From Martelella sp. HB161492 (GTDB lineage Bacteria; Pseudomonadota; Alphaproteobacteria; Rhizobiales; Rhizobiaceae), in contig NZ_JAATVV010000010.1 of NCBI RefSeq assembly GCF_013184775.1, positions 150,323 through 214,322 on the forward strand: a stretch of DNA of 64,000 bases. The letters run 5' to 3'. A program made the position numbers and the translations under genes. The notes under the pieces are model-generated. The model made no database searches and had not been told where the DNA came from. It saw only the letters and a list, made by a program, of their open reading frames with translations. Of this stretch, positions 1-8,637 are shown one piece after another. The first letter of the stretch is position 1. Each line of letters starts with the position of its first letter.

Positions 1-447
1 GGCGCATTTCTGATCTCGCCCTTCGTCGGCCGCATCCTCGACTGGTACAAGAAGGACACTGGCGAAACCTACACGACCGAAACCGATCCCGGCGTGCTTT
101 CCGTCCGCTCGATCTACAACTACTACAAGTCCAACGGCATCAAGACCGTCGTCATGGGCGCTTCCTTCCGCAATATCGGCGAAATCGAAGGTCTGGCCGG
201 CTGCGACCGTCTGACCATCGCGCCGAACCTGCTTGAAGAGCTCGCCAATGACCAGGGCGATCTGCCGCGGGTGCTGTCGCCGGAAAAGATCACCGACGAG
301 CCCAAGGTCGACATGGACGAGAAGACGTTCCGCTGGATGCTGAACGAGGATGCCATGGCCACCGAGAAGCTGGCAGAGGGTATCCGCAACTTTGCCAAGG
401 ACCTCGGCAAGCTGCGCACCATCGTTTCTGCCAAGCTTGATGCCTGA
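1..447 (+). CDS. tal: Transaldolase, C-terminal part (5' end outside window)
   Basis: The last 148 residues of a TalB-type transaldolase, the pentose-phosphate enzyme that transfers a dihydroxyacetone unit from sedoheptulose-7-phosphate to glyceraldehyde-3-phosphate in the cytoplasm. The reading frame is open from base 1. Visible family signatures are [23 protein letters not shown] (a phosphate-binding segment) and the C-terminal [11 protein letters not shown]. The Schiff-base lysine lies upstream of the window. The stop TGA is followed 30 bases later by a strong terminator, so this is the end of its transcription unit. The identification is secure; only the start is missing. Confidence 0.93.
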   Translation, partial: GAFLISPFVGRILDWYKKDTGETYTTETDPGVLSVRSIYNYYKSNGIKTVVMGASFRNIGEIEGLAGCDRLTIAPNLLEELANDQGDLPRVLSPEKITDEPKVDMDEKTFRWMLNEDAMATEKLAEGIRNFAKDLGKLRTIVSAKLDA

Positions 448-475
448 TTTCAGCAAAGTTCGGTAACAAATCGAA

Positions 476-505
476 GGGCCTGACGGTTTTCGTCAGGCCT
501 TTTTT
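476..505 (+). terminator. Rho-independent terminator after transaldolase
   Basis: GGCCTGACG (477-485) pairs perfectly with CGTCAGGCC (491-499) across a 5-nt loop and runs straight into seven T residues. It sits 30 nt after the transaldolase stop. Confidence 0.9.
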
Positions 506-789
506 TAATCCCGATCAACCGGATTTCAGGTTTTTTTTGCCAGATCTGATTTTTTTCAAGCTTGGCCAGCTATTGTCAGGTGCTGCTGTTCACATCTTTG
601 GCAATTGCAGATTAAATATTTAGAATCAGTAATATAGCGGATGAGGGCGTGGCGTAGGCGCGTGACCATAGTTCGTGCATTTGCTTATTCTTTGGGCGCA
701 TTCACAGATTTTGTGAACAATGCGGTTACAATTTTCGACTTGTTAAGGCAGCTTCCCCTTCCTATTTAATCAATCGAACAAACGAACAA

Positions 790-818
790 GTGCAGCACGG
801 CACGAACCGAGCCTGCAC
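790..818 (+). promoter_or_regulatory. Leader hairpin 1 of the secreted-peptide array
   Basis: GTGCAG (790-795) can pair with CTGCAC (813-818). The 3' arm is followed directly by ACCCAAGGAG, which carries the ribosome binding site. The same layout, a 6-bp stem followed by a purine-rich binding site, recurs before the other four genes with different stem bases. This suggests the structure rather than the exact sequence is kept. Confidence 0.5.
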
Positions 819-834
819 ACCCAAGGAGATGGAA

Positions 835-1074
835 ATGACCAAGATTATTGCTTCGCTCGCCGTTGTCTCAAGCATTGCGCTTGCTCCGGCTGCTTTCGCC
901 GCTCAGCCTGTTTCCCCGGTTGCCCCCGATGCCAGCCACCTGACCAAGTCGCCCGCTGGCAGCGTCGTCGAGATTTCCGGCCAGAACCAGTATGGCAACA
1001 CGACCAATTACGTCTACAAGGTTCAGCAGGACGGCTCGCTGAAGCTCGTCTTTGCGGCTCAGCAGAACGACTGA
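835..1074 (+). CDS. Small secreted protein, array copy 1
   Basis: A 79-residue precursor with a clear Sec signal peptide (MTKIIA, hydrophobic core, cleavage after AFA near residue 21). The mature part has about 58 residues. It contains the array signature HLTKSPAGS, then VEISGQNQYGNTTNYVYKV and QDGSLKLVF. No cysteines or known enzymatic motif are present, and I do not recognise the family. The start at 835 is preferred over the ATG at 829 because AAGGAG at 822-827 is correctly spaced for 835 only. It is the most diverged of the array together with copy 2. A periplasmic or secreted location is inferred from the signal peptide. Confidence 0.8.
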   Translation: MTKIIASLAVVSSIALAPAAFAAQPVSPVAPDASHLTKSPAGSVVEISGQNQYGNTTNYVYKVQQDGSLKLVFAAQQND

Positions 1075-1103
1075 TTGATCTTGTAACAAATCGGAACTCT
1101 AAT

Positions 1104-1130
1104 CGCTGTGCCCCGTTTTATGGAACAGCG
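1104..1130 (+). promoter_or_regulatory. Leader hairpin 2 of the array
   Basis: CGCTGT (1104-1109) can pair with ACAGCG (1125-1130), followed by AGGCAAATAAGGAG and the start codon of copy 2. The stem bases differ completely from the other copies, but its position relative to the ribosome binding site is similar. Confidence 0.4.
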
Positions 1131-1151
1131 AGGCAAATAAGGAGCATCATC

Positions 1152-1400
1152 ATGAATAAGCTGATTGCATCCGCTGCATTTGCTGCCGCTCTTGTCGCAG
1201 CCCCGTTCGCCTTTGCCGCCCAGTCAGACAACCCGGTGGCACCGGATGCGGCACATCTGACCAAATCGCCTCCGGGCAGCTTGGTCACGATCGTCGGCAC
1301 GAACAACGCCGGTAATGAGACCAATTTCTACTATCGCGTCCAGCCTGATGGCTCGTTGAAGCTCATCTTCCAGGAAGCGATCAACGACAGCGACCGCTGA
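1152..1400 (+). CDS. Small secreted protein, array copy 2
   Basis: An 82-residue precursor with a signal peptide (MNKLIASAAFAAALVAAPFAFA). The mature domain keeps the signature HLTKSPPGS...VGTNNAGNETNFYYRV...DGSLKLIF but is the most divergent copy in the core. It ends in an acidic tail, INDSDR. TAAGGAG lies 9 nt before the ATG. The family is unrecognised, and its position in the array implies an origin by duplication. A repeat with no catalytic residues suggests a structural or binding role, but this is inference. Confidence 0.78.
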   Translation: MNKLIASAAFAAALVAAPFAFAAQSDNPVAPDAAHLTKSPPGSLVTIVGTNNAGNETNFYYRVQPDGSLKLIFQEAINDSDR

Positions 1401-1442
1401 TCTTCAGGGCTCTGGCCCTGCAAAGATCCCCGTCGCCTCGAT

Positions 1443-1490
1443 GGCTCCCGATCAAGCCCCGGTCACAGAGGGTGGGAGCACCCAAGGAGA
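1443..1490 (+). repeat. 48-bp conserved leader, copy A (before array copy 3)
   Basis: This is the first of three essentially identical 48-bp leaders (1443-1490, 1791-1838, 2139-2186), spaced exactly 348 bp apart. Each holds GCTCCC pairing with GGGAGC (1444-1449 with 1474-1479 here), then ACCCAAGGAG as the ribosome binding site. The identity follows from recent tandem duplication. Confidence 0.85.
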
Positions 1491-1496
1491 GATAAA

Positions 1497-1745
1497 ATGA
1501 ACATGAAGATTGTATCGGCCGCGCTTGCCGCTGGCCTTATCACTGCCCCTGCCGCTTTTGCCGCCCAGCCGGTTGCTCCGGTTGCCCCGAATGCGACGCA
1601 CCTGACCAAGTCCCCTGCCGGCAGCGTTGTCGAAATCACTGGCCAGAACCAGTTCGGCAATGAAACCAACTACGTCTACAAGGTTCAGCAGGACGGTTCG
1701 CTGAAGCTCGAGTTCCAGAACCCGGTTACCGACAGCGACAACTGA
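1497..1745 (+). CDS. Small secreted protein, array copy 3
   Basis: An 82-residue precursor with a Sec signal peptide ending AAFA near residue 22. The mature protein is AAQPVAPVAPNATHLTKSP followed by the G-Q-N-Q-F-G-N-E-T-N-Y-V-Y-K-V block and QDGSLKLEF, ending in an acidic DSDN. It is almost identical to copy 4 (1845-2093). CAAGGAGA lies upstream of the ATG. A Pro/Ala-rich N-terminal linker precedes the conserved block. The function is unknown. Confidence 0.82.
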   Translation: MNMKIVSAALAAGLITAPAAFAAQPVAPVAPNATHLTKSPAGSVVEITGQNQFGNETNYVYKVQQDGSLKLEFQNPVTDSDN

Positions 1746-1790
1746 TCGGCGACGGCGGATGACCGCCGGTCCCGAACCAAGAACCAATAT

Positions 1791-1838
1791 GGCTCCCGAT
1801 CAAGCCCCGGTCACAGAGGGTGGGAGCACCCAAGGAGA
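1791..1838 (+). repeat. 48-bp conserved leader, copy B
   Basis: Same sequence as 1443-1490, shifted by 348 bp. The stem arms are 1792-1797 and 1822-1827, and it serves array copy 4. Confidence 0.85.
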
Positions 1839-1844
1839 ACGAAC

Positions 1845-2093
1845 ATGAACATGAAGATTGCTTCGGCCGCACTCGTTGCCGGCCTCATTGCCGCCCCTGC
1901 CGCTTTTGCCGCTCAGCCGGTTGCTCCGGTTGCTCCGAATGCGACGCACCTGACCAAGTCCCCTGCCGGCAGCGTTGTCGAAATCACTGGCCAGAACCAG
2001 TTCGGCAATGAAACCAATTACGTCTACAAGGTTCAGCAGGACGGTTCGCTGAAACTCGAGTTCCAGAACACGGTTACCGACAGCGATAACTGA
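1845..2093 (+). CDS. Small secreted protein, array copy 4
   Basis: An 82-residue precursor with a signal peptide (MNMKIASAALVAGLIAAPAAFA). The mature part differs from copy 3 by only about one residue (NTVTDSDN in place of NPVTDSDN), so the duplication is recent. Signature HLTKSPAGSVVEITGQNQFG is present. The ribosome binding site is AAGGAGAACGAAC before the ATG. The function is unknown. Confidence 0.82.
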   Translation: MNMKIASAALVAGLIAAPAAFAAQPVAPVAPNATHLTKSPAGSVVEITGQNQFGNETNYVYKVQQDGSLKLEFQNTVTDSDN

Positions 2094-2138
2094 TCGGCGA
2101 CGGCGGATGACCGCCGGCCCCGAACCAAGAACCAGTAC

Positions 2139-2186
2139 GGCTCCCGATCAAGCCCCGGTCACAGAGGGTGGGAGCACCCAAGGAGA
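2139..2186 (+). repeat. 48-bp conserved leader, copy C
   Basis: Third copy of the leader, 348 bp after copy B. The stem arms are 2140-2145 and 2170-2175, and it serves array copy 5. Confidence 0.85.
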
Positions 2187-2192
2187 ACGAAC

Positions 2193-2426
2193 ATGAACAT
2201 GAAGATTGCTTCGGCCGCACTCGTTGCTGGCCTCATCGCCGCCCCTGCCGCTTTTGCCGCTCAGCCGGTTGCCCCGAATGCGACGCACCTGACCAAGTCC
2301 CCCGCTGGCAGCGTCGTCGAGATCTCCGGTCAGAACCAGTTCGGCAACACGACCAACTACGTCTACAAGGTCCAGCAGGACGGTTCGCTGAAGCTTGTCT
2401 ATCAGGCTCAGCAGACCAACGACTAA
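2193..2426 (+). CDS. Small secreted protein, array copy 5
   Basis: A 77-residue precursor. Its signal peptide is identical to that of copy 4. The mature part lacks one Val-Ala-Pro unit in the Pro/Ala linker (AAQPVAPNATH). Its C-terminus is like copy 1 (SGQNQFGNTTNYVY..LVYQAQQTND), which makes it look like a chimera of copies 4 and 1. Such mixing is a sign of gene conversion or unequal crossing-over within the array. The function is unknown. Confidence 0.8.
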   Translation: MNMKIASAALVAGLIAAPAAFAAQPVAPNATHLTKSPAGSVVEISGQNQFGNTTNYVYKVQQDGSLKLVYQAQQTND

Positions 2427-2434
2427 GGCGGCGT

Positions 2435-2525
2435 GCGTCCTTTTGGACGCATCAGGACGCTTTAACTTATTGAATCGACGCATCGTTCTTTTCGAAAATC
2501 GATTCCGACTTTCGACCCGATGCGT
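2435..2525 (+). repeat. Dispersed palindromic repeat, copy 1 (complete)
   Basis: The element starts with GCGTCC-TTTTG-GACGC (a small hairpin, 2435-2450). It continues with GGACGCTTTAACTTATTGAATC and ends in a long interrupted palindrome. In the palindrome, ACGCATCG (2478-2485) pairs with CGATGCGT (2518-2525), and CGAAAATCG pairs with CGACTTTCG inside it. The first ~55 bases recur at 42285-42340. The layout resembles short intergenic palindromic repeats common in rhizobial genomes. Confidence 0.7.
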
Positions 2526-2588
2526 TGAGGGACTGAATTGATCACCTGGTGTGCCACTGAACGTGCCGGCCTGCCAGGTGGTCCTTGG

Positions 2589-2614
2589 AAAAAGGCGGCA
2601 GACGCCGTCTTTTT
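2589..2614 (-). terminator. Possible terminator downstream of pgi
   Basis: AAAAA-GGCG-GCAGA-CGCC-GTC-TTTTT reads on the minus strand as a short GC hairpin followed by five T residues. It lies about 55 nt after the pgi stop codon. A second, longer hairpin without a T-run (AGCCCGTGGCGG pairing with CCGCCACGGGCT, 2629-2656) lies between it and pgi. Confidence 0.5.
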
Positions 2615-2669
2615 CATCTCCTGGGGATAGCCCGTGGCGGGAAACCGCCACGGGCTGTTTCCGTATGTG

Positions 2670-4295
2670 CTATCGCGCCATTGAAAGCAGGGTTGCGACC
2701 AGACCCTTTGTCGAGCTGTCGTGCCCATCGGCGGTCTCGGTCCCGGAGACGACCGGCAGAAGTCCGGTGGCGAGTTCCTTGCCGAGTTCCACGCCCCACT
2801 GATCAAAGGAATTGATGTTGAACAGTGCACCCTCGACAAAGACGCGATGTTCGTAAAGGGCGATCAGTCGGCCAAGCGCGAAGGGCGTCAGGCTGTCATA
2901 GACAAAGGTGATCGACGGGCGGTTGCCGGAGAAGACCCGGTGCGGGCCGATCTTTGCTGCCGTTGCCGCATCGGCGCCCTTGGCAAGAAGCTGGCCCTTG
3001 GCCTCTTCCAGCGAACGGCCCTTCATCAGCGCTTCTGACTGGGCCAGGCAATTGGCCATCAACAGCTGGTGCTGATGCCTCAGCTTTGGCTCGAAGCCAT
3101 TGGCGGCGATCATGAATTCGATCGGGATAATATTGGTGCCCTGATGCAGCAGCTGGAAAAAGGCGTGCTGGCCATTGGTGCCGGGCTCGCCCCAGACGAT
3201 CGGGCCCGTCGGCGTCGTGACATCCTTGGAATCGATCGTTACCGACTTGCCGTTTGATTCCATATCGAGCTGCTGCAGATAGGCGGCAAAGCGCGACAGA
3301 CGCTGGTCATAGGGAATGACCGCGCGCGACGGATAGCCGAGCACGACGCGCTGGTAAAAGCCGAGAAGGCCCAGCATGAAGGGCAGGTTCTCACGTGTCG
3401 GCGCGGTTCGGAAATGATTGTCCATCGCATGGGCGCCGTCAAGGAAAGCGAGGAAATCCGCCTTGCCGATGGCGATCATCAGCGGCAGGCCAATGGCCGA
3501 CCAGATCGAGTAGCGCCCGCCGACCCAGTCCCAGAAACCGAAGATCCGGTCCGAAGCGATGCCGAATGCGGCCACCTTGTCGAGTGCCGTTGACACGGCT
3601 GCGAAATGGGCGCCGACGGCCTCTTCGCCCAGCGCATCGGCGATGAAGGCGCGCGCCGTCTTGGCATTGGTCATCGTCTCGATGGTGGTGAAGGTCTTGG
3701 AGGCAACGATGAACAGGGTCGTTGCCGGATCAAGTTCCTTGATCGTATCGGCGATATGGGCGCCATCGACATTGGAAACATAATGGAGCTTCGGGCCGTC
3801 ATGGAAGGGCGCCAGCGCCAGCGTGGTCATGGCCGGGCCGAGATCGGAGCCGCCAATGCCGATATTGACGACATCGGTGAAGGCCTTGCCGGTGGCACCT
3901 GACAGGGCGCCGGAGCGGATGGCTTCGGCAAAGACGCCCATGGCATCGAGCACGGCATTGACGTCCGGCATCACATCGGCGCCATCGACCAGAACCGGTG
4001 TGTTCGAGCGGTTGCGCAGCGCGGTATGCAGAACGGCGCGATCCTCGGTCAGGTTGATTTTCTCACCGGCAAACATCGCCGCACGCTTGCCGGCAACGTC
4101 GGCCTTGTCGGCAAGCGTTTCCAGAAGCGCGAGGATCTCGTCATTGACCGCCGATTTGGAGAAGTCCATCACCAGATCGTCAAAACGGATGCTGTAGCGC
4201 GAAAACCGGCCAGGATCGGCGGCAAAAGCGGCGCGCAGGTCGGTCGCGCCGGTCTTTTCGGCGGCCGTCTTTAGCTCTTGGATGATTGCGTCCAT
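2670..4295 (-). CDS. pgi: Glucose-6-phosphate isomerase
   Basis: 541 residues, the normal length for bacterial Pgi. The enzyme interconverts glucose-6-phosphate and fructose-6-phosphate in the cytoplasm. Family signatures seen include [28 protein letters not shown], the [12 protein letters not shown] sugar-phosphate loop, [13 protein letters not shown] and [23 protein letters not shown]-type catalytic Glu and His segments are intact. The gene is transcribed alone, with AAGGAGC just before the ATG. It lies close to transaldolase, which suggests a loose carbohydrate cluster, but the two are on opposite strands. Confidence 0.97.
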   Translation of the reverse strand: MDAIIQELKTAAEKTGATDLRAAFAADPGRFSRYSIRFDDLVMDFSKSAVNDEILALLETLADKADVAGKRAAMFAGEKINLTEDRAVLHTALRNRSNTPVLVDGADVMPDVNAVLDAMGVFAEAIRSGALSGATGKAFTDVVNIGIGGSDLGPAMTTLALAPFHDGPKLHYVSNVDGAHIADTIKELDPATTLFIVASKTFTTIETMTNAKTARAFIADALGEEAVGAHFAAVSTALDKVAAFGIASDRIFGFWDWVGGRYSIWSAIGLPLMIAIGKADFLAFLDGAHAMDNHFRTAPTRENLPFMLGLLGFYQRVVLGYPSRAVIPYDQRLSRFAAYLQQLDMESNGKSVTIDSKDVTTPTGPIVWGEPGTNGQHAFFQLLHQGTNIIPIEFMIAANGFEPKLRHQHQLLMANCLAQSEALMKGRSLEEAKGQLLAKGADAATAAKIGPHRVFSGNRPSITFVYDSLTPFALGRLIALYEHRVFVEGALFNINSFDQWGVELGKELATGLLPVVSGTETADGHDSSTKGLVATLLSMAR

Positions 4296-4592
4296 GGGAA
4301 AGCTCCTTGGGAATGTCCGGGGAAATTGCCGGAAGATCGCTGCAATTCTAGACTGTAATTAAACCGATTGAATGGACAAATGTCAGCTTCGGAACGATAA
4401 ATACCTTTACGCCATGACATTCAAGGCAGCCATAACGACAAAATCAAGCCCGCGATCGTCTTTTCTGGCGGCAAAGGGGCGGCCTGACGCGCTTGTGCGG
4501 AGGCTCCCCATGGCGCGGTCTTTCCAGGTGAAAGGGCTTTTTCCCAAGGTGGAACGGCGCGCGGCACGCGCCGCCTGTTCAAAAAGGGCGCT

Positions 4593-5009
4593 TCAGACCT
4601 TCTTCAGCCTCGAATGCGCATTGCCCTCGGCATCGCGCCGGTGCGCGAACAGCATGAAATAGATGAAGAAGAAGGGGATTGCCGAGAGATAGCAGATATC
4701 CTTGTGGTGCCCCATATCATTGGCCCGGAAAACGGTGAAGCGCCCGAAAGCCAGACCGGGAATGATGGCATAGGCCGAAAGGCCGACATAATAGGCAGTC
4801 GACAGTGCCAGGCCGGTGCCACCGACGGCACTTTCCAGCGGAAAGGCAAAATCAAGCAGATAGGAAATCACCAGATTGACGACAAAGATCAGCCCGGCGC
4901 GCAGAATATAATCGGTGCGGTTGTATTTATACTTCCCGGTCGTCAGAAAGACACCAATCAGAACACCCGCAGCGCTGGTCGCATAGGGCAAAAAGAAAAG
5001 TCCAGACAT
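4593..5009 (-). CDS. Four-helix membrane protein of unknown function
   Basis: 138 residues starting MSGLFFLPYATSAAGVLIG. The start is set by GGGAGGAATTGAA directly before this ATG; an extension of 20 residues upstream looks unlike a protein N-terminus. There are four predicted membrane segments: near residues 2-20, 36-56, 68-90 and 110-127. The tail is short and basic (AHRRDAEGNAHSRLKKV). No motif is recognised. It is divergent from the cyo operon and shares the 530-bp promoter region with it, so a link to respiration is possible but unproven. Confidence 0.75.
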   Translation of the reverse strand: MSGLFFLPYATSAAGVLIGVFLTTGKYKYNRTDYILRAGLIFVVNLVISYLLDFAFPLESAVGGTGLALSTAYYVGLSAYAIIPGLAFGRFTVFRANDMGHHKDICYLSAIPFFFIYFMLFAHRRDAEGNAHSRLKKV

Positions 5010-5182
5010 TTCAATTCCTCCCGATGTTCTTGTTATGCGATGATCGTCGCATGTGTCAGATTGTCGCACATCCGTGCGCGCTTGTCGATTATTATGACGT
5101 GAACGTCAAATCCGGAGCATTTCGCTGCAAATGTAAGCAGCAATGGGCCTTGCCGGAACGACAAAGAGTGGCAGCTTTAAGG

Positions 5183-5196
5183 TTGATGTGGGTCAA
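5183..5196. promoter_or_regulatory. FNR/FixK-like box
   Basis: TTGAT-GTGG-GTCAA matches the TTGAT-N4-ATCAA consensus of the Crp/FNR family oxygen regulators (FixK/FnrN in rhizobia) at nine of ten positions. It lies between the small membrane protein gene and the cyo quinol oxidase operon, where oxygen control is expected. No computed score is available. Confidence 0.4.
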
Positions 5197-5200
5197 TGCT

Positions 5201-5247
5201 GACCGATATCGTAGGTGTGGACGAACGAAAAATTCCTGATATCGGTC
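5201..5247. promoter_or_regulatory. Perfect 10-bp inverted repeat upstream of cyo
   Basis: GACCGATATC (5201-5210) and GATATCGGTC (5238-5247) are exact reverse complements separated by 27 nt. They lie just after the FNR-like box. The arrangement could be two half-sites of a dimeric regulator bound on one face of DNA. The regulator is unknown. Confidence 0.4.
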
Positions 5248-5539
5248 AAGTCCGCCTTTTAAAACAGGAAAAAGAGTGATGAAATCCGGTCACAAGGATG
5301 ACGAAAATGCGGCCTTGTGCCAAAATGCCACAGTGGCGGGACTCACGTTTTCTTGAAAACTGCGGTAAGAGGCCGCAAAGCGCTTGTCTCTCCGAATGGC
5401 GGGACAGGCTTTATTATAACTTTCACGTGCATTCTGGCATGATGGCAGCCGTCGCGGGGACCGGCGGTCGCGAAAGTGTCAAGTGCTAAGGGACAACCCA
5501 GTCCGGATCCTCCGCGCGGTTCCGGCATGTCGCTAGAGA

Positions 5540-6655
5540 GTGAAGACGATTGTGAACCTTCTTAAGTTTTTGAAACCGGCGCTGCTTCTACCTTTTGCGC
5601 TTCTCCTTTCGGGCTGTCAGCTGGTGCTTCTCAATCCTGCGGGTTGGGTAGCAGCACAGGAACGCGACCTTCTGGTGGTCTCGACGATCCTGATGCTGAT
5701 CATCATCATTCCGGTGCTGATCATGGGCGTCTACATGCCCTGGCGCTATCGCGCCTCGCGTCCGAATACCGATGATTACGATCCTGAATTCGAACATTCT
5801 TCCGTCTTCGAAGCTTTTATCTGGGGCGTACCTGTTCTGATCATCATCGCGCTCGGCGCGCTGACCTGGATCTACACCCACAAGCTCGATCCCTATAAGC
5901 CGCTCACCCATATCGACGCCAAGCCGATCGAGGTCGAAGCGGTATCGATGGACTGGAAATGGCTGTTCATCTATCCCGAGCTGAACATTGCCTCGGTCAA
6001 CGAGCTGGTGGTTCCCACGGGCCGTCCGGTCAACATGTCGCTGACCTCGACCTCGGTCATGAACACCTTCTCGGTTCCGGCCCTCGCCGGCATGATCTAT
6101 TCCATGGCCGGCATGGAGACGAAGCTGCATTTCGTCGCTGACGAATCGGGCAAATATTATGGCCGCTCGGCCAATTATTCCGGCCCCGGTTTCGCCCACA
6201 TGGATTTCACGACCTATGCGGTGAACGAGGACAATTTCAACAGCTGGGTCGACAAGGTGAAGAGCCAGGGCTCTGATCTTTCGATCGACAATTACCGCGT
6301 GCTTGAAAAGCCCTCCGTTGCCAACAGCGTTTCCTATTACAATGGCGTTGCTGATGGCCTGTTCGACAAGATCGTCGGTCTCTGCGTCGATCCGGGCAAG
6401 GTCTGCCTCGGTGACATGATGATGCAGGACATGATGGGCGGCGGTGGCCTTGATGGCATCAAGGACAAGGAAAAATACGTCTATGACGAGTTTACCCCTG
6501 GCGAAGGCTTTGACAGCCACGAGTTCCAGGAAACGCTTCATGGCAATCCTGATGAGCCGACCAAGGGCCCGCTCGATGTCCGCAATCCCGACCAGACCGC
6601 CATGCTGATCAAGAACGGCACGACGCTCAACAATGACAAGGCGAGGCAGGAATGA
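5540..6655 (+). CDS. cyoA: Cytochrome bo3 ubiquinol oxidase subunit II
   Basis: 371 residues from a GTG start; no in-frame ATG lies nearby. A lipoprotein signal ends LLLSGC with the modified Cys at residue 26, then two membrane segments (about 44-66 and 89-113) and a periplasmic cupredoxin domain. The CuA ligands of cytochrome c oxidases are absent, as expected for a quinol oxidase, and [11 protein letters not shown] and [16 protein letters not shown] are CyoA signatures. The C-terminal extension past residue 290 is long and acidic. It is the first gene of cyoABCD and overlaps cyoB by 4 nt (ATGA). Confidence 0.95.
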   Translation: MKTIVNLLKFLKPALLLPFALLLSGCQLVLLNPAGWVAAQERDLLVVSTILMLIIIIPVLIMGVYMPWRYRASRPNTDDYDPEFEHSSVFEAFIWGVPVLIIIALGALTWIYTHKLDPYKPLTHIDAKPIEVEAVSMDWKWLFIYPELNIASVNELVVPTGRPVNMSLTSTSVMNTFSVPALAGMIYSMAGMETKLHFVADESGKYYGRSANYSGPGFAHMDFTTYAVNEDNFNSWVDKVKSQGSDLSIDNYRVLEKPSVANSVSYYNGVADGLFDKIVGLCVDPGKVCLGDMMMQDMMGGGGLDGIKDKEKYVYDEFTPGEGFDSHEFQETLHGNPDEPTKGPLDVRNPDQTAMLIKNGTTLNNDKARQE

Positions 6656-8637
6656 GCTCTGAAAACCTTCAACACCTCTTGCTGGGCAAGCTGGACTGGT
6701 CACAGATCCCCTATAATGTCCTGATTCTCGACTTCACCTTTGCCGGTGTCGTCATTGCCGGTCTCGCCGTCCTCGGCGTGATCACCTACTACAAGAAGTG
6801 GGGCTATCTCTGGAGCGAGTGGTTCACCTCGGTTGACCACAAGAAGATCGGTATCATGTATATCGTTCTGGCCCTGGTCATGCTGTTCCGCGGCTTTACG
6901 GACGCCATCATGATGCGTGCCCAGCAGGCGATTGCCGCCGGCGGGGCGCAGGGCTATCTGCCGCCGCACCACTTTGACCAGATCTTCTCGGCCCACGGCA
7001 CGATCATGATCTTCTTCTTCGCCATGGCCATGCTGGTCGGGGTGATGAACGTGGCCATGCCGCTGCAGATCGGCGCGCGCGACGTTGCCTTTCCGTGGCT
7101 GAACAACTTCTCCTTCTGGATGACGGTGTCCGGCGCGATCCTGATCAACCTGTCGCTGTTCATCGGCCTGTTCTCGCGCACCGGCTGGCTCGCCATGCCG
7201 CCACTGTCGGGGATTGCCTATTCACCGGATGTGGGTGTCGACTATTACATATGGGCGCTACAGATAGCGGGCATAGGTACGACCCTATCGGGCGTGAACA
7301 TGATCGCGACCATCTTCAAGATGCGCGCGCCTGGCATGACGCTGATGCGCATGCCGGTCTTCACCTGGACCACCCTTTGCGCCAATGTTCTGATCGTCGC
7401 AGCCTTCCCGGTTCTGACGGCAACGCTCGCCATGCTCGCCCTTGACCGTTATTTCGGCATGCATTTCTTCACGAATGACATGGGCGGCAATCCGATGATG
7501 TATGTGAACCTCATCTGGATCTGGGGCCACCCGGAAGTCTACATCCTGATCCTGCCCTGCTTCGGTATCTTCTCCGAAGTGGTTGCGACCTTCTCGGGCA
7601 AGCCGCTGTTTGGCTATCGCTCGATGGTCTATGCAACGGCCTGCATCATGGTTCTGTCGTTTATCGTCTGGCTCCACCACTTCTTCACCATGGGCTCGGG
7701 CGCCAACGTCAATACCTTCTTCGGTATCGCGACGATGGTCATCGCCGTGCCGACGGGTGCCAAGATCTTCAACTGGCTGTTCACGCTCTATCGCGGCAAG
7801 GTTCGCTTCGAGACCCCGATGTACTGGACGGTCGGCTTCCTGATCACCTTCACCATCGGTGGCATGACCGGCGTCATGCTGGCTGTTCCGCCGGCTGACT
7901 TCCAGCTGCACAACACGCTGTTCCTGATCGCCCACTTCCATAACGTCATTATCGGCGGCGTGGTCTTCGGCCTGATGGCAGGCTATACCTACTGGTGGCC
8001 GAAGATGCTCGGCTTCCGCCTTGACGACAAGTGGGGCCGCCGGTCCTTCTGGTTCTGGTTTGTCGGCTTCTATTTTGCCTTCATGCCGCTCTACGTCCTC
8101 GGCCTGATGGGCGTCACCCGCCGCCTGCAGAGCTACTCGGATACGTCCTGGCAGATCTATTTCGTCATCGCCTTCTTCGGTGCACTGCTGATTGCCTGCG
8201 GCATCGCCTGCACGGTCATTCAGCTCTTCGTCTCGATCAAGAACCGCGAGCAGCTGAAATGTGGTCCCGATCCGTGGAACGGCCGTACGCTCGAATGGGC
8301 AGCGGCGTCTCCTTGCCCGCCCTACAACTTTCCGGGCGACATCGAGGTCCATGGCCGTGACGCCTTCTGGCAGATGAAGAAGGACGGCTTCAAGTGGCCG
8401 ACCGACTACAAGCCGATCCACATGCCGAAATACACCTGGGCCGGTATCATCCCGGCGGGTATCTGCCTCATCCTCGGCTTTGCTCTGGTGTGGCATATCT
8501 GGTGGCTCGTGATCGTCGCCTTCCTCGGTGCGATTGGTTCCATCATCGCCCACACCTTCAATTTCGATCGTGACTATTACATCCCGGCCGAAGTGGTCGC
8601 CGAGACCGAAGCCAAGGCCAAGGAGGCTTACGTATGA
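6652..8637 (+). CDS. cyoB: Cytochrome bo3 ubiquinol oxidase subunit I
   Basis: 661 residues, the catalytic haem-copper subunit that reduces oxygen to water and pumps protons across the inner membrane. The ligand segments are present: [11 protein letters not shown] (low-spin haem), [12 protein letters not shown] (CuB His and cross-linked Tyr), [10 protein letters not shown] (CuB His pair) and [11 protein letters not shown] (haem ligands). The typical N-terminal extra helix and the C-terminal part of bo3 oxidases ([14 protein letters not shown]) are seen. It overlaps both neighbours by 4 nt, so translation is coupled. Confidence 0.97.
   Translation: MSSENLQHLLLGKLDWSQIPYNVLILDFTFAGVVIAGLAVLGVITYYKKWGYLWSEWFTSVDHKKIGIMYIVLALVMLFRGFTDAIMMRAQQAIAAGGAQGYLPPHHFDQIFSAHGTIMIFFFAMAMLVGVMNVAMPLQIGARDVAFPWLNNFSFWMTVSGAILINLSLFIGLFSRTGWLAMPPLSGIAYSPDVGVDYYIWALQIAGIGTTLSGVNMIATIFKMRAPGMTLMRMPVFTWTTLCANVLIVAAFPVLTATLAMLALDRYFGMHFFTNDMGGNPMMYVNLIWIWGHPEVYILILPCFGIFSEVVATFSGKPLFGYRSMVYATACIMVLSFIVWLHHFFTMGSGANVNTFFGIATMVIAVPTGAKIFNWLFTLYRGKVRFETPMYWTVGFLITFTIGGMTGVMLAVPPADFQLHNTLFLIAHFHNVIIGGVVFGLMAGYTYWWPKMLGFRLDDKWGRRSFWFWFVGFYFAFMPLYVLGLMGVTRRLQSYSDTSWQIYFVIAFFGALLIACGIACTVIQLFVSIKNREQLKCGPDPWNGRTLEWAAASPCPPYNFPGDIEVHGRDAFWQMKKDGFKWPTDYKPIHMPKYTWAGIIPAGICLILGFALVWHIWWLVIVAFLGAIGSIIAHTFNFDRDYYIPAEVVAETEAKAKEAYV

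Larger units (their letters stand above)
448..834. other. Intergenic region between transaldolase and secreted-peptide array
   Basis: Apart from the terminator at 476-505, this stretch is AT-rich (notably 520-760) and has no credible ORF. It should hold the promoter of the small secreted-protein array. I could not fix -35/-10 elements with confidence. Its last 45 bases form the first leader hairpin, listed separately. Confidence 0.6.
5010..5539. other. Divergent regulatory region upstream of cyoA
   Basis: 530 bases without a convincing ORF. It holds an FNR/FixK-like box (5183-5196) and a perfect 10-bp inverted repeat (5201-5247), both listed separately. The distance to cyoA (about 300 nt) allows a long leader or additional sites. 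I saw no riboswitch-like structure. Confidence 0.6.

Noticed and set aside
1104..2186. CRISPR-like interpretation of the repeated 48-bp leaders
   Set aside because: Only three copies at 348-bp spacing with coding genes between them; this is a tandem gene duplication, not a CRISPR array.
5588..6703. Long ORF on the minus strand across cyoA
   Set aside because: It is the mirror of a well-conserved cyoA gene. Its composition (Arg/His/Asp-rich) is typical of antisense frames of high-GC genes.
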